A stretch of 64,000 bases of DNA from Cytospora piceicola (Eukaryota > Ascomycota > Sordariomycetes > Diaporthales > Cytosporaceae). Positions 11,536 through 23,002 of the stretch are shown here, piece by piece (positions within the stretch are counted from its first letter, which is position 1; each line of letters begins with the position of its first letter). The translations under genes and the position numbers were made by a program. The stretch is from the NCBI GenBank assembly GCA_023375675.1, contig JALQBC010000023.1, positions 372,001 to 436,000 on the forward strand. The letters run 5' to 3'. Under the pieces are notes generated by a model. It was not told the DNA's origin and ran no database searches. It saw only the letters and a list, made by a program, of their open reading frames with translations.

Positions 11536-12803
11536 CTTGGTGTCTACGGATTTGACGAGGAACAATGGCCAAGGGACGCAGGTTCGGCCAAAACACCTCT
11601 GCTTTCGTACATCATGGGATGTGGCTTGGACGACCGAGGAAAGCCGTCTTATATGTTACATGACCGTACTACCATGCAATCAGACTATCACCACCTCCAT
11701 GATACTACACCATCACTACCATTGCCCATCAAGCCTTTCGGCTCCGTGGTATACGAGGTGCCGGTGTTTAAGCATAAAACTGTATTTCAATATTAATTTC
11801 GGGGTCTAAAGTTCAACCCAGGTTGGCTACCAAGAAGGTGGACACCCCTCTACGGCGGCGCGACCTGCCTATTCCGGGCCTATCGCCCCGGAGTCATGGG
11901 CGCCGTCAGCTTTTAATCTCCCTCCCCGGCGCATTACCACCGAAGCAGCGACTGGCCCGAGATTTGGTGGTTCACTACTCCGTGAGCTCCAGAGCTAGAA
12001 GTGTTCGGGGAGTTCAATTTCAGCATCGAACACAGTGCGGTATTCCCCCGATCTGATCCGGAACAGCATGGTAAAAGGGGGATTCCAGCTCGTCGCGTCG
12101 AAGGATCGAAATTACGGTCCCTGTTTCGGACCCAACCCTCCAGGGTTCTTCCGGCGCACGGCCGCTCCCCAGGATGATTACCGTCGCCGCGCCGCAGAAG
12201 TGCCGACGTTCCGGGCCTCGACATGTCCGTAAGGTTTGCTTGTTAACAAGGAACCCTTGCGGCCTTACAAGCCATATCCATGTCGACATCCCCATGTTTT
12301 GTTTCGCCCACAAGCTCGCCAAGGTCGTTGGAGCTATGACGCCGATCGTTACCTATCATCATGCAGTCCCGCCTGGGGTACCGGACTCCGGCGTCGTCCT
12401 ATCAGTGAATTCGACAGGACACGTGTTTAGGGGTGGCTGCGCCGTACATAGAAGGCATGCCTGAGCTCGGGTGGAGCTGCCTGGGCCCCTCCTCCCTGGA
12501 CGGCGAAGACAATAACGACCTCGGGAGTGTTTTTGGGGGGTTTTCAACAGGTGTAGTGGCCTCGCCTCGTCCCTCTACACTAAGGCCCTATCAGTGGTAA
12601 TATTCTGGGTCTAGGTATATCCTGATCAATTGATATGTTCATTAACCTCCAGTGTATGGCCCGGAAAGACCTATGGGCTACCGACGAGTTGGTAGTACTC
12701 AAGTTTTGCAAATACATGAAAAATAAGGGATATAGACATCTTCTATGTAATATGATACTCAAAACCAGACCGTACATAGTGTCCGCCGCTGAGGGCTAAG
12801 ACC
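11536..12803. other. Intergenic, no gene seen
   Basis: Contains only short overlapping open frames with no family resemblance. The first ~250 bp is presumably the promoter of the secreted EEP-fold gene; the rest holds nothing I can name. Confidence 0.5.
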
Positions 12804-14796
12804 TCATAGTCGATGCTTAGTGTGACCCTTGATACAGTCTTGTTTTTGCTCCCTGAATCTACGAGGCCAAATTCCCATCTTCCCGGGGGACAATACGCCA
12901 TTTGGATCAAGAGCGTCCTGACGTTTTTCCGTTAGAATTCCGACCCTTCAGGAAGATAACTCGGTCTCAACTTACCTTTATAGTCTCTACAAATCTGCGG
13001 TAGGCATGGTCATTGAAGTCGAACAAATCTGCGACTTGATCTGCGATGTGCTTGTTAGTGAAGAAGCCGCCGTGACGCATGTACTTCTGGAACGTGATAC
13101 GCGTACCCATATGATCGATGTGAGCCCTGTACTTCGCGAAACCTCGCTTCTTTCCCTCCTCAAACAGCCCTTGGAAGATATTCGCGATGGCTTGTCGCTG
13201 CTCTGGGTTTGTCTTATCGAAGCAGAGCATGCAGACAAATACTGCGTGCCTCTGGTGCATGAAGAAGTCGCACATCAGGTCAAGACCTTGGGACTCATAC
13301 ACCTGTCGGGCCGCCTTTACCCAGTCCTTCACGGTCTTGCCGTCCAATGGAACTATGGGCGAGTACGCACTATGAGCACCAATACCCCCGCCATCTTGGT
13401 GGTTGTAGTAGTTCACAATCGGGGTGCTGAACATACCCGGCACGCCGACGAACATCCCCCCGTACGGTAGCGGAACCGACGTAGCGTCGAGAAGCTGGGC
13501 ATCCTCCCCGCCGGCGAAGATCAGATTCCTTAGGCGACCTCGTGGAGCAGATTTGGACACGACTCGTTGGATCTCATCATACTGTGCCTGAAGGATAGCT
13601 TTCGGGCCATACAGGCCCCACTTGACCGTCCAGAATCCAGTGTCAAGTTCCTTCTGTATCTCTTTGAGTTTCCAGTCGGGCATAGGGCCTTCGCCGTCCC
13701 AGTACTTATGTCGAGGGCCAAAAATAGAGGACCACTCGACAATACTGAAGCAGTATACAAGGGTGGGTAGGATGCCATCACGGCGCATGGCGCCAAACAC
13801 ATCCACGATGGTCTCGATGTCATCAATGTCTGGCATGTCGAAGCTACAAGCCATCATGGCTTGCGGCTGGGGTGTCAAGTGTATGCCAAGCTTGGTCACT
13901 ATCCCGAGGTTACTCTGCAGGAAAAGCCCATCGACCGACGGGCCGAAGCTGAGGTGGGTGAGATGCGCGGAGGGCGACGTCTCCATAGCAAATTGGCCGG
14001 TGCGGACGACATCTCCGTTGGCAAGCACAACTTCAAGCCCTGCCATGTTTTCATGGTGGACACCTGACGGGATGAAGCCCATGCCTCGGTCCAACGTGTT
14101 TCCAACTACACTTCCCCAACCAAGAGACGCCGTACTCGGCCACACCTTCAGCTTGTTCTTTGCGCAGTAGGCGTAGAGGTCACCGAAGGTGACTCCTGGC
14201 TCAACCACGGCATATGCGAACTTCTCGTTAACCTCAAGGACTTTATTCATTCTGTGAAGGTCCATGACTATGGATCCGTTGACGACAGGAGCAGGGCCGC
14301 CATATCTGCTCGAGACTCAGTGACAACCCGGGGTCGAAACCGCCACTAAACCTTGGGATGAACATGACTTACCCTAAATTCTTGCCCCGGGACACTGTCC
14401 ATATCGGGATTTTGTACTGGTTGACGACCTTCAAAGCCGCTTGTAGCTCTTCGACAGAGGAAGGACTACATCCAATTATCAACTCACCGTCCCAGACAAG
14501 GCTAGTATCATTCGTCGGTAAGATACTCACCAAACTGCTGCGCCGGGGATTTTGCGCTCGTGGCCTCCCTCTGGAATCTCATATGGGTCAACATATTCCC
14601 TTAGCTTCTCGCCCCTGAAGACAGCGTTCGCTCCTAAACTTGTGGCAATTTGGTCCAGTGCATTATCGAATTCCTCCTGGGAGACACCTGGTGGTAATAC
14701 GGTAGCAATTTCCCCAACGATAGGGTTGCGGAAAGCATCATCGTGAGCGGCCTGATAGACCGGATCCGCATATCTCGGAACTTTCCCTGTGGCCAT
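12804..14796 (-). CDS. Vanillyl-alcohol-oxidase-family FAD-linked oxidoreductase
   Basis: Four exons: 14531-14796, 14373-14465, 12976-14305, 12804-12917; introns of 65, 67 and 58 bp; 600 aa. The start at 14796 sits in a good caccATGG context; an in-frame ATG at 14874 would add 26 residues. The PCMH FAD-binding half carries SRGKNLGYGGPAPV and LGWGSVVGNTLDRGMGF, and the cap domain carries IGAHSAYSPI, whose His matches the covalent flavin-binding His of VAO. The C-terminus has DALDPNGVLSPGKMGIWP, conserved in VAO and 4-cresol dehydrogenase. The family oxidises para-substituted phenols such as vanillyl alcohol and eugenol, reducing O2 to H2O2. The usual catalytic Asp before LGxGSV is missing (STASLGWGSV), so the substrate may differ. 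It is transcribed divergently from the FAD monooxygenase at 15740. Confidence 0.9.
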
Positions 14797-15739
14797 GGTG
14801 TTCCAATATGCACAAAAGAGCTGTTGTGGTGTTCTGGACTTCCGTGTTAGCCCCGTTCCTGGTATGAGAAACAAATCAACATGTTTCGCTGCGTTCTACT
14901 ATGTAGACAATTGGACCATATAAGTACCCACGCTGTGCCAACACATCATTCTCGACTCCGGTGCTCGGGATCACTTCGATGCAGATCTGTACCTTACGCG
15001 TGGGTATGCATATTTCCATTGGACAGAAATACACCCTGGGGCATGTATTCAGGCGGGGGAACCCCACATCATTCGTCCTCTACATTGCTTGCATGTAGTG
15101 GTATACATATGAAGGTCTACGATGTATGGTACATTCTGACATTTCTCGGCACTTGAAACCGGGTCTGTCAAATCAGAGAAGGGGGCATGTATTGCTGGGA
15201 CACTGCATCTGAATACCCTAGATCTTTTTCCATACAAACAATGTTGAATGGGATACTACATAGAAGTGCGATCGCGGGAATGGCCATATGTATAGTAGGT
15301 AGTGGCCCGTTTTCGGTTTCTCAGGCATGCCGCCCGTTCACCAAGATGCCATTCTTTTAAGCTGGCCGACCAAGGGCACGAACTTTGGGGTCTCCTATTA
15401 GCTCTGTCAATATAACGTATTGAATTCAAGCTACGCCAATCTCAGTTACTGTGATACTTATACTTCTATGGCGCCTCATCATCCCGAACGCCATGTCCAT
15501 CGTGGGCAATGCTCTCCCCGCCCCCCAAAGTACTGCCTCTAACACGTCTTCACAGACTCTACCCCTTTAGGCAGCTGGCCGGACAAACCCTGCGTGGGGT
15601 GCAGAGGTACCGGCTCAATGTATTAGTCCGAAGATCCACTTCTTGTATTGCGTGACTGTAAATTAGATCCCCATGTCATTAGTACTTTGATGTGGCAGAG
15701 TCTCAACTGTGGTCGTTGATATACCACCAAACAATTAAC
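14797..15739. promoter_or_regulatory. Divergent promoter region between VAO-family gene and FAD monooxygenase
   Basis: 943 bp without a plausible gene separates two oppositely transcribed flavoenzymes, so it probably holds both promoters. I see no unmistakable transcription-factor site. Confidence 0.45.
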
Positions 15740-17272
15740 ATGGCAGGTATCAAGCCATCCTTCAAGGTGGGCAACCCTGTAACATTCCAAACTCGGAACA
15801 TAATGCTGACGATATTCAAGGTTATCATCGTGGGCGCCGGCCCTGCCGGTCTCATCATCGCCTTGATGCTGGCACAGAAGGGGATCCCAGTCACCGTGCT
15901 TGAGAAGTCCACGCAGATAGACCGCAATCCGCGGGCCAGCTTCTACAGCTCACCAGCTATCCACGAATTGAGGCGTGCCGGTTTGATGGAGGATATCATG
16001 AAAACTGCCTTTGTACCCGACGGAGCGAGCTGGCGTTACCTCGGCGGAGAACGAAATTTCGAGAAGATCTGTATGATCCAGTCGGACAATCCACCTGGGG
16101 CAGAGACTATCATCTCACTGCCGCTGGATGAGCTCCTGCCTCTGATGTCTGACCACCTTTCTCGTCATTCGAATGCGGAGGTTCTGCTCAATCACGAAGT
16201 CTTGTCTATAGGACAGGATCATGATAAAGCTTGGGTTGACGTGAGAACTTCTGAGGGGAAGAAAAGACTCGAGGCTGACTACATAGTTGGCTGTGATGGA
16301 GCCAATAGTAAGGTTCGACGGGAGCTATTTGGTAACAATTTCCCAGGCTTTACTTGGGACAAACAGATTGTTGCTACTAATGTAGGTTGTCGAAATAACT
16401 CGCCGGAACAGTATATATCGTCGCAGAGCGGCTCAATTGGCTGACTTGTGTTTAGGTGTATTGGCCAAAATTCAAGGACTACAATTGGACAGCTTCCACA
16501 TTCATGGTCCATCCGGAGCATTTCCCTATGATAGCCCAGATGACCAAAGACGGGTTGTTGCGGATCACGTACGGGGAGGATGTCGGTTTAACGAAAGAGC
16601 AGATGCGGGAACGTCAGCCGTGGAAGTACAAGCAGTTCGTCCCAGGCGCTCCAGAGCCAGATGAGTACGAGATCACAAATTTCAGCCCGTACAGAATCCA
16701 CCAACGGTGCGCCGAGAAATTTCGAGATGGACGCTTTTGCTTGGCTGCCGATGCGGCCCATTTGTGCAATCCTTTGTAAGTTTCTCAATCCGTAGCAAAT
16801 AATGGTGACACAATGCCTGATGTCAGCGGCGTATCTGACCATGCTTTGACACAGCGGCGGCATGGGCCTCACTGGCGGTCTCGTCGATGCCGGAAACCTC
16901 TTTGACTGCCTATACGGAATAGCCACAGGTCAAGCCGAGGACAGTATCTTAGATAAGTACTCTGAGATCCGAATCCAGAAATACAAGGACATCATCGACC
17001 CGATCTCAAGCAGCAATATTCGAAGGTTGTGGGACCCAGATCCAGAAACCGTCGAAGCCGACCCGTTTTTCCAGGCTGTGAAGCGAGCAGAGAAGGACAA
17101 AGAGTTTGCAGCACAAATGAAGAAGGTAGGTCTCTGCCCGACGATCTATGGCCAAAGAACGTTATGATATGTGTTGCTTGAGCATGTACTAACGTGTCAG
17201 AAGGGACTGCTTGGTATCATGCATGATTTCACACAGTATTACAAGCCTACTGGAGTGAAGGATGGCAATTAA
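15740..17272 (+). CDS. FAD-dependent aromatic-ring monooxygenase (PHBH fold)
   Basis: Five exons: 15740-15766, 15821-16381, 16456-16775, 16855-17125, 17201-17272; introns of 54, 74, 79 and 75 bp; 416 aa. The tiny first exon encodes MAGIKPSFK. The second opens with VIIVGAGPAGLIIALMLAQ, the dinucleotide-binding GxGxxG loop, and later has VGCDGANSKVRR, the conserved DG motif. The third ends in LAADAAHLCNP and the fourth begins GGMGLTGGLVDAGNL; together these replace the usual GD motif (GDAAHxxxP), with Ala instead of Gly. The family hydroxylates or epoxidises aromatic or polyketide substrates with NAD(P)H and O2. There is no thioredoxin-like C-terminal domain, unlike the second monooxygenase at 33609. 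No signal peptide, so probably cytosolic. The substrate is unknown; linkage to the VAO-family gene suggests a shared phenolic pathway. Confidence 0.88.
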
Positions 17273-17719
17273 AAGAAACACCGGGTGTATCACACGGATA
17301 TCTGCCTGTGGTCTGCCTCCGGGAAGAGTGACATCTCAAGCTGGAGGAGGCCAGACCCAAGGAGGTCCGAGGCAGGCTGAAGAAGAATGGGCCCAAGTAA
17401 AAGAAAGCCTTCCCAATGCCTGCAAACAGCAGGCGAGAACACAATATCCAGTAATTTTTCTATTCCTATTATTAGTATCATCATTGTACCCCGACACCAA
17501 AGCTTCCCAGGGTTCGGTTCTGAGCTTTCGTTGTCTTTTGCTCCATGATACTTGGGTTCGTACCGCTAGAGCGACCCCCCCCAAAAGACCCCCCCTTTCA
17601 TCATAAAACGTCGGGCGGGCGTGACCCTAACCCTGCAGACGTCACCCCATCTTCAATCGGACAAGTTGCAAAAATCAACCTTGCACCGCCGAAACGCAAC
17701 CTGGTCTCTCCCCTCACCC
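17273..17719. other. Intergenic, promoter of the thioredoxin-like gene
   Basis: 447 bp, C-rich on the plus strand near 17570-17620. No gene seen. Confidence 0.4.
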
Positions 17720-18338
17720 ATGACTAGAGCTTCACTTGTTCGACAAATCAGCCAGATCTCCGCAGCAAGAAGCTTATTGGTTTCCAGACCCCTCACTTCT
17801 TCAACGAGAATGGCACTCACTGATCCCAGAGCAGTGGCTGACGGCATCTTCGCCCAAGCAGCCACAACCCAGGTCCCCCAGTTCCTGATGGTGTCCGCCA
17901 GCATCGTCAACGGCCAAAGCTGGTGCGGCGACTGCAGAAGGGCGGAGCCCTTGATTGCCAAGAGGTTCCCTGGAGACGAGCCAATGCGTTTGACGAATCA
18001 ATACGCTGGTGACAAAGAGACGTGAGTCTGCCCGGACATTCATCCACTTGGGTCGGAAAGACGGAAGAGTTCCTGCCGATCGTGATCATCTAAGACCGAT
18101 GTGACTGACCTCCTGCGTGGATTGACAGGTGGAGAAATCCGGATAATGCGTGGCGGAAGTTTGGAGTTACTGCACTCCCTACTCTGTTTAAGGTCACGCC
18201 TGATGGGGTGAGTCGATGCTCTCGCTCCCAGTAGTTTCTTTCGGCTTTACTGACAAACGCTTCTAGACCTGGTCATCGCTGGTTGAGGGAGAGGTCTACG
18301 ATGAGCAGAAACTCAACAAGTTCGTTGGCTCGAACTAG
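17720..18338 (+). CDS. TXNDC17-like thioredoxin-domain protein (DUF953)
   Basis: Three exons: 17720-18021, 18129-18207, 18267-18338; introns of 107 and 59 bp; 150 aa. The redox motif WCGDC is preceded by a short beta strand (FLMVSASIVNGQS) and followed by a thioredoxin core with the cis-Pro segment GVTALPTLFKV. WCxDC with an Asp is the signature of the small TRP14/TXNDC17 group, disulfide reductases distinct from classical WCGPC thioredoxins. The first ~30 residues (MTRASLVRQISQISAARSLL) are Arg/Ser-rich and could be a mitochondrial presequence; the internal Met (MALTDPRAVADG) would give a cytosolic form. It is convergent with the membrane protein downstream. Likely a housekeeping gene rather than part of a pathway. 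Confidence 0.85.
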
Positions 18339-18762
18339 CGCCACTGTGTTGATTCGAGTGCCCAGGCCACATTCGAGACACGCTGGCATCGTCCTGTGTC
18401 ATCCATCAACTCACCTGCAGATTGCTGAATATTGTCTGATTCGTTTGGCGTATGATCAATAACGTATTTTTCGTGAGGTCTGCACCTGGCCTGGTTTTTC
18501 TCAAAGAGTAATCATCCTGTTGTTGTGGTTGATGTAACAGGTGTTGATCCAGTCTTGTGGTGCCATTTCAAAACGCAGAGTGGTTCCTGCCAACCTCCGT
18601 CCTCTGTCTAGATGTTGTTCATATCTCATTCCAAAATCCATAGATCCAAGCCATGCGTCTACATGCCGACAACTTCTCATCTCCCACACGATTAGAAGTA
18701 AGTTACCCTACTGGGCAACCTATCGCCCAATCTTCAGCCGTAGTCGCAACACAGCAGCCGAG
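18339..18762. other. Convergent 3' spacer
   Basis: 424 bp between two convergent genes; it should contain both 3' ends. Nothing else is recognisable. Confidence 0.4.
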
Positions 18763-19886
18763 CTAGTTCGTGACCTTCTTTGGACTCTGCTCCAGAAGAG
18801 TCTCTCTCCAGTACCAGCCGAGGGCAAACGTCGCACCTGGCCCGATGGAATAAACCAGAATTGGCAAGAGTGCGACCTTGGTAATCAAATTCCCTCTACT
18901 CACTTCGGCGGTACCAAGGTCCAGAATTGAGTACAGTAGCCACAGGAAGCTACCGGAAAAGGTGCAGATCTCGTCAAACTGCAAGGCACGGCGGGCTAGA
19001 GGGATAAAGTCGGTCTGCGCTGCCATTTCTGGCAAGAATATTTCCGAAATTGGATGAGGCGAGTAGACCAAACTGTATTGCCATAGAGCTGCGGAGAGAC
19101 TGCCCAAGACACCCAATATCATCTGTGGGGAGGCGACAAGTCGAGAATCTCTAGACAGAGAAAAGGCCGAGGCGACCTTGGCGGTCGCGAAGTTGAGAAT
19201 GCCGATCCAGAGCGGCGACATTTGCCACGCCCAGGTCCAATAATGGCGAGTATCCAAGGAGGGAGAACAGTATGCAGCGAGTACCCCTGCGTGGTGGAGG
19301 ACCAGGATTATAGGTAGAATGAATGCGACCTGCTCTATTTGCAGTTCACAGTCTCGAGCGGAGCGGGCGAGATCTGAAGCCGATGGCCCAAATGTGAGGC
19401 AAAGGAGGTAAAAGACCGGTCCAAGTGTGCCTATTCCCAGGACCTGGGCGGCGAGGATAACGAACGTCGGACTGTGCAACAATTAGCGACTGCGATCTCA
19501 ATTTCCGTCCCCGGTTCAACTCACAAGTACGCAGGCGTGAACTTGTTCCCGACACGGCAGGACTCCAGGAACCAGACTCCAAAGAAGGGACCTAGATCGA
19601 ATAGGAATGAAGGCATCTGCCATGAGCTGACGCTGTCAAAACCAAGTGTCGAAGGTGCAAAGATTATGGTTACGCCACGCCAGATGTCGTCCAAGAACTC
19701 GAAAGGGTAGAAGCGTGGCAGAATCTGAACAGAGCCGCCATCCCATGCAATCTCCCCGGTGTCGATATACCGTTTCTGATGCACGGCCAGGGCTTCCATG
19801 TGAAAAGCCCGGGTGCAAATGACAGCAAGGGCTACAAACGGCAGCACCAGAATGGCTTTCGAGGCCTTTGACAATAATGAGGCCAT
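18763..19886 (-). CDS. Polytopic membrane protein resembling cyclase/hydrolase-type proteins of fungal secondary metabolism
   Basis: Two exons, 19525-19886 and 18763-19471, with a 53 bp intron (phase 2); 356 aa. Hydrophobic segments recur about eight times (AILVLPFVALAVICT, FVILAAQVLGIGTLGPVFYLL, VAFILPIILVLHHAGVLAAY, MILGVLGSLSAALWQYSL, FLWLLYSILDL, LLPILVYSIGPGATFALGWY). Loop landmarks are RFYPFEFLDDIWRG, FAPSTLGFDSVSSWQM and LESCR. From memory, size, topology and these motifs resemble the AscI-type membrane terpene cyclases and related proteins of meroterpenoid and pyrone-polyene clusters; I cannot verify this here. If so it would act in the ER membrane on a lipophilic substrate. It is unusual for such a gene to have no synthase nearby. 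It could equally be an uncharacterised integral membrane family. Confidence 0.7.
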
Positions 19887-20849
19887 AGTAGGGGTTCAAG
19901 AAAATGTACCGTGATATCGAGTCTCTACGGAAGCAGAGGGAGTAGTGGTGTAGTAGCCTTCAGGGCACCAGATAATAAGCCTGTTCGGGTGTGTGTTGTA
20001 TAAAAGAAGCAGAAGCCATTGAAGGCGAGGGCGCCCGAGAGAAAGATATCTACAGATGGGGCCAATTGGCTTACCTAAGCGAAGTCCGTGCTGGTCAGAT
20101 AACCATTGCCTTCAACGGTGACGCCCTATTGGCGACCACAGGTGATATCGGAATGATAGAGTTGATGTATAGAGACCCAGCCAAGATACCACAGATATGG
20201 GAGTTAAGAAGTTGGGGATGAGGGCGACACAGGAATCAATCTTGTTGAGTTGGTTTCGCAGCGTACAGTACTTCCACCTCCACGCAAGATCTTCCCAGAG
20301 TGGACTCAGTGGAGACGCATTGAGTCAACAGGCTGGCAGGCTGCGACTCAACCCTATTCCCACCCATCATCCCACTCCTATACCTCTGCCACGTAATAAC
20401 TGTTGTTTCACCACCCTAAATATGTACTTCGGGACATGCAGTAGTGACCTGTCACTGCAGATCGATGATTTACAGCGTCTCAAGGACTAGGTAACAGCAC
20501 AGTCTCAAGGGATCAACGTTGAGTACCAGGTGTGAGTCCTTGCCGTTCGTGCCAACTTGGGTGAGACATCCAGCTAATGAACCCTCGGAAAGTCGATTTG
20601 CATGGAACATCAGGCCACATGATTCGAAACCATTTATCACGCCGATATCTCTATTGCGAAGCTCAGGTGTATTGATGAATACCGTAGCCTCAAACAGATC
20701 TTTACCAAATAGAATCACACGCTGTCCTCAACGCAAGGGGACGGAGATATAATACAAATGCGAAACCCAATTTCCTTTCTCCTCTCGTTGATGACAAAGT
20801 TAGACTGAACTTGAATCGTCACCTTCGTCCGCCACATATAGCGACAGTT
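19887..20849. other. Intergenic, no gene seen
   Basis: 963 bp between the membrane-protein start and the laccase 3' end. Only short open frames without family resemblance; nothing repetitive. Confidence 0.45.
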
Positions 20850-22817
20850 TCATACACCGGAGTCTTCCTCCAAAACGCTGTAACTATTGGCATAAGTCTC
20901 CCAAGCAGCACAGTTGCTTTCCAATGCGTCGTATTCGCTTGTGCTTGTCAAGCTAGCAATCTCATCCTGTCGGACGACCCATTGCATAGCAAAGCCCTCA
21001 GAGGTATGCCAACCAATGTGGCACTTTGGTTCTCGAGTTAGCCATTGTACAAGACGAGTAGGCTTGGAGATGATGTGTATCGCTTCAATGCCACGAAATT
21101 GGAAGATCGAGGTTTCTGAAATACATCTCGCGAGTCGAAGAGAAAGTGGTGAAGATTTTGAAGGGGAGGAGGTTACTCACATGCATCAGCCAAGCACCAG
21201 GGTTATCGGTCTGGAAGGCCAGGACGAGGTATCCGGAGGCCGGGAGAATCGTGGTGTCACGGCGAGGGGGGTTGTCCAGGTTCAAAGTGACACTGTCGGT
21301 AGAGTATGTACCAGTGCCCTTGGCGAGGATGAAGAAATCGAAGCCATGAAGGTGGATAGGGTGAGGCACGGCCAAGGTGGTCTGGATGACAAGATGTGCC
21401 CACTCGTCACTGCCGTCGAGGGAAACAACGGCATCGCCTGTGTTGAACGAAGTGGTGCCATTCTCACTCTCAAGGATCCCTCGAAGCGTGGGATTGTCCC
21501 ATTCGACGGCCATCGTAGTCTCATTCAGGTACCAGAGGAAATAGCCAGCATCGTTGATGCCTACGCCGGCATTTTCCTGTACATCCCAGGTCGCGCTCGA
21601 CACCGTCTTCGAGACATACGGCACCAGGTTAGAGAGATCCTCGTCCTCACAAGAGTCCGTGTAGTCATAGCCAGTTGTAGATGGGGTGGAAACCGAGGTG
21701 GCGTAAGAGATGATGCCCTTGATATTGTCGGCGTTGTCGTTGTCGGAGCAAGCACTTTGAGGGATAGCCCGCAGCCAGAAGTCTGTGGCGACCTCAGTCA
21801 TGCCGTCTGTGTAGATGATGATATCGTAACGTTGAGCTATTGCGATGTTCAGGACAGTGGTGTTGTAAGGCTCGATGGGAACAAGGTCCGAGGCGATGAC
21901 TCCGATAGTGTGGTTATCAATGGAGAACTTCCAGTGAGTATCAACAGAAGGATTGACCAGACGCAGCCGGTAGTTTGTGCCCTCGGAAAGTGTAGTATTC
22001 CAGCGGTAGCCAGTCTGGTCGGTAGAGCCATCGTCACCGTAGACGTTGGTGCCGTTGATCAAGCCAGTGTCCAGAGTAGGAGGCCCACTTGTCGCAGCGG
22101 AAACATACAGCTCGTCAACGGTCCGGTGATCCCAATCGCTCAAGAACATTACCCCAAGGTCCACATCGTAGTTAGCTGTGGCAGGGCCATTGATGACGAT
22201 ACCGCCGAAGACACCCTCCCATGCCTGCAGAGAAAAATGCGAGTGGTACCAGGTCGATCCATACTGAGTTGCCCTCCAAGTGTAGGTGATGGAAGAGCCA
22301 GGGGGAGTAGGGCATTGGGTGATAGAGACCACGCCATCGTTCGGGTTGGTGTAGTTCTGTCTAATTCCATGGAAGTGAATAGACGTTCCATTTGTGCTGG
22401 TCGATAGGGAGTTTGTAACGTGAATAACAAAAGTGTCACCCCAGTCACCAAAGAGTGTGGGACCAGGTACCGAGCCATTGATGGCCAAGGCAGGTCGAGA
22501 CACGCCATCAGGAGCAACCGTGACGTCGGTCAGATCCAGCTAGATTATATGTCAGTTTCAACCCAGTGTGAGGATTACATTGACCAGCAGGTGGCTTTAT
22601 TGCTTACCCAGTACTCTCGAGTGACTCCAGTGTCAGGAACGGTCTCATAGTAGTCAGTACTGATCGAGTAGTCGCACCATTCCGAGCGAGTGGATGCAGT
22701 ATTGCCATCACAAGCAGAACGGGGATACAGCTGGGGAGTCCCAGGGTCCTCAAAGTTGAAGGGCCCTGCCGAAGCAGTGCCAACAATTGCTGCAGCAAGG
22801 AAGAGTGAGGACAACAT
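20850..22817 (-). CDS. Secreted laccase (ascomycete multicopper oxidase)
   Basis: Three exons: 22608-22817, 21181-22539, 20850-21023; introns of 68 and 157 bp; 580 aa. The signal peptide is MLSSLFLAAAIVGTASA. All four copper-ligand motifs are intact: HFHGIRQ, WYHSHFS, HPIHLHGFDFF, and HCHIGWHTSEGFAMQ assembled across the last intron, which splits it after LMH. The residue ten positions after the type-1 copper Cys is Phe, the class associated with high redox potential. The protein ends in EEDSGV, the short C-terminal plug of ascomycete laccases. It oxidises phenols to radicals outside the cell with reduction of O2 to water; uses in fungi include lignin and phytoalexin oxidation and pigment polymerisation. 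N-glycosylation sites are frequent. It sits 3' of the membrane-protein gene in the same orientation. Confidence 0.95.
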
Positions 22818-22994
22818 TGCAAGAGGACTTCAGAAAATAGGGGATAACCTGAAGGGCAGAAACAAAAGATTGTGGGAGTATCCACGAGGAGACTAGTAAA
22901 TATGAGCCGACCAAGATCACGCTGGTGATGGAAGGAGAGAGTGATGATGGATAAGTCTTCAGAAATAACATCTAGCCATCTCCGTGAGAGGCTC

Positions 22995-23002
22995 AATATA
23001 TA
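22995..23002 (-). promoter_or_regulatory. TATA-like box of the laccase gene
   Basis: tatatatt on the minus strand, about 180 bp upstream of the laccase ATG. Position and sequence fit a TATA element, but no other core signal supports it. Confidence 0.4.

Noticed and set aside
10357..11796. Plus-strand open frame of 479 codons
   Set aside because: Arg/Val/Gly-rich antisense shadow of the GC-rich EEP-fold gene; the minus strand carries the recognisable motifs and signal peptide.
17618..17635. Telomere-like ccctaaccct
   Set aside because: Less than two repeat units in a gene-dense interior context.
20914..22407. Plus-strand open frame of 497 codons
   Set aside because: Antisense shadow of the laccase.
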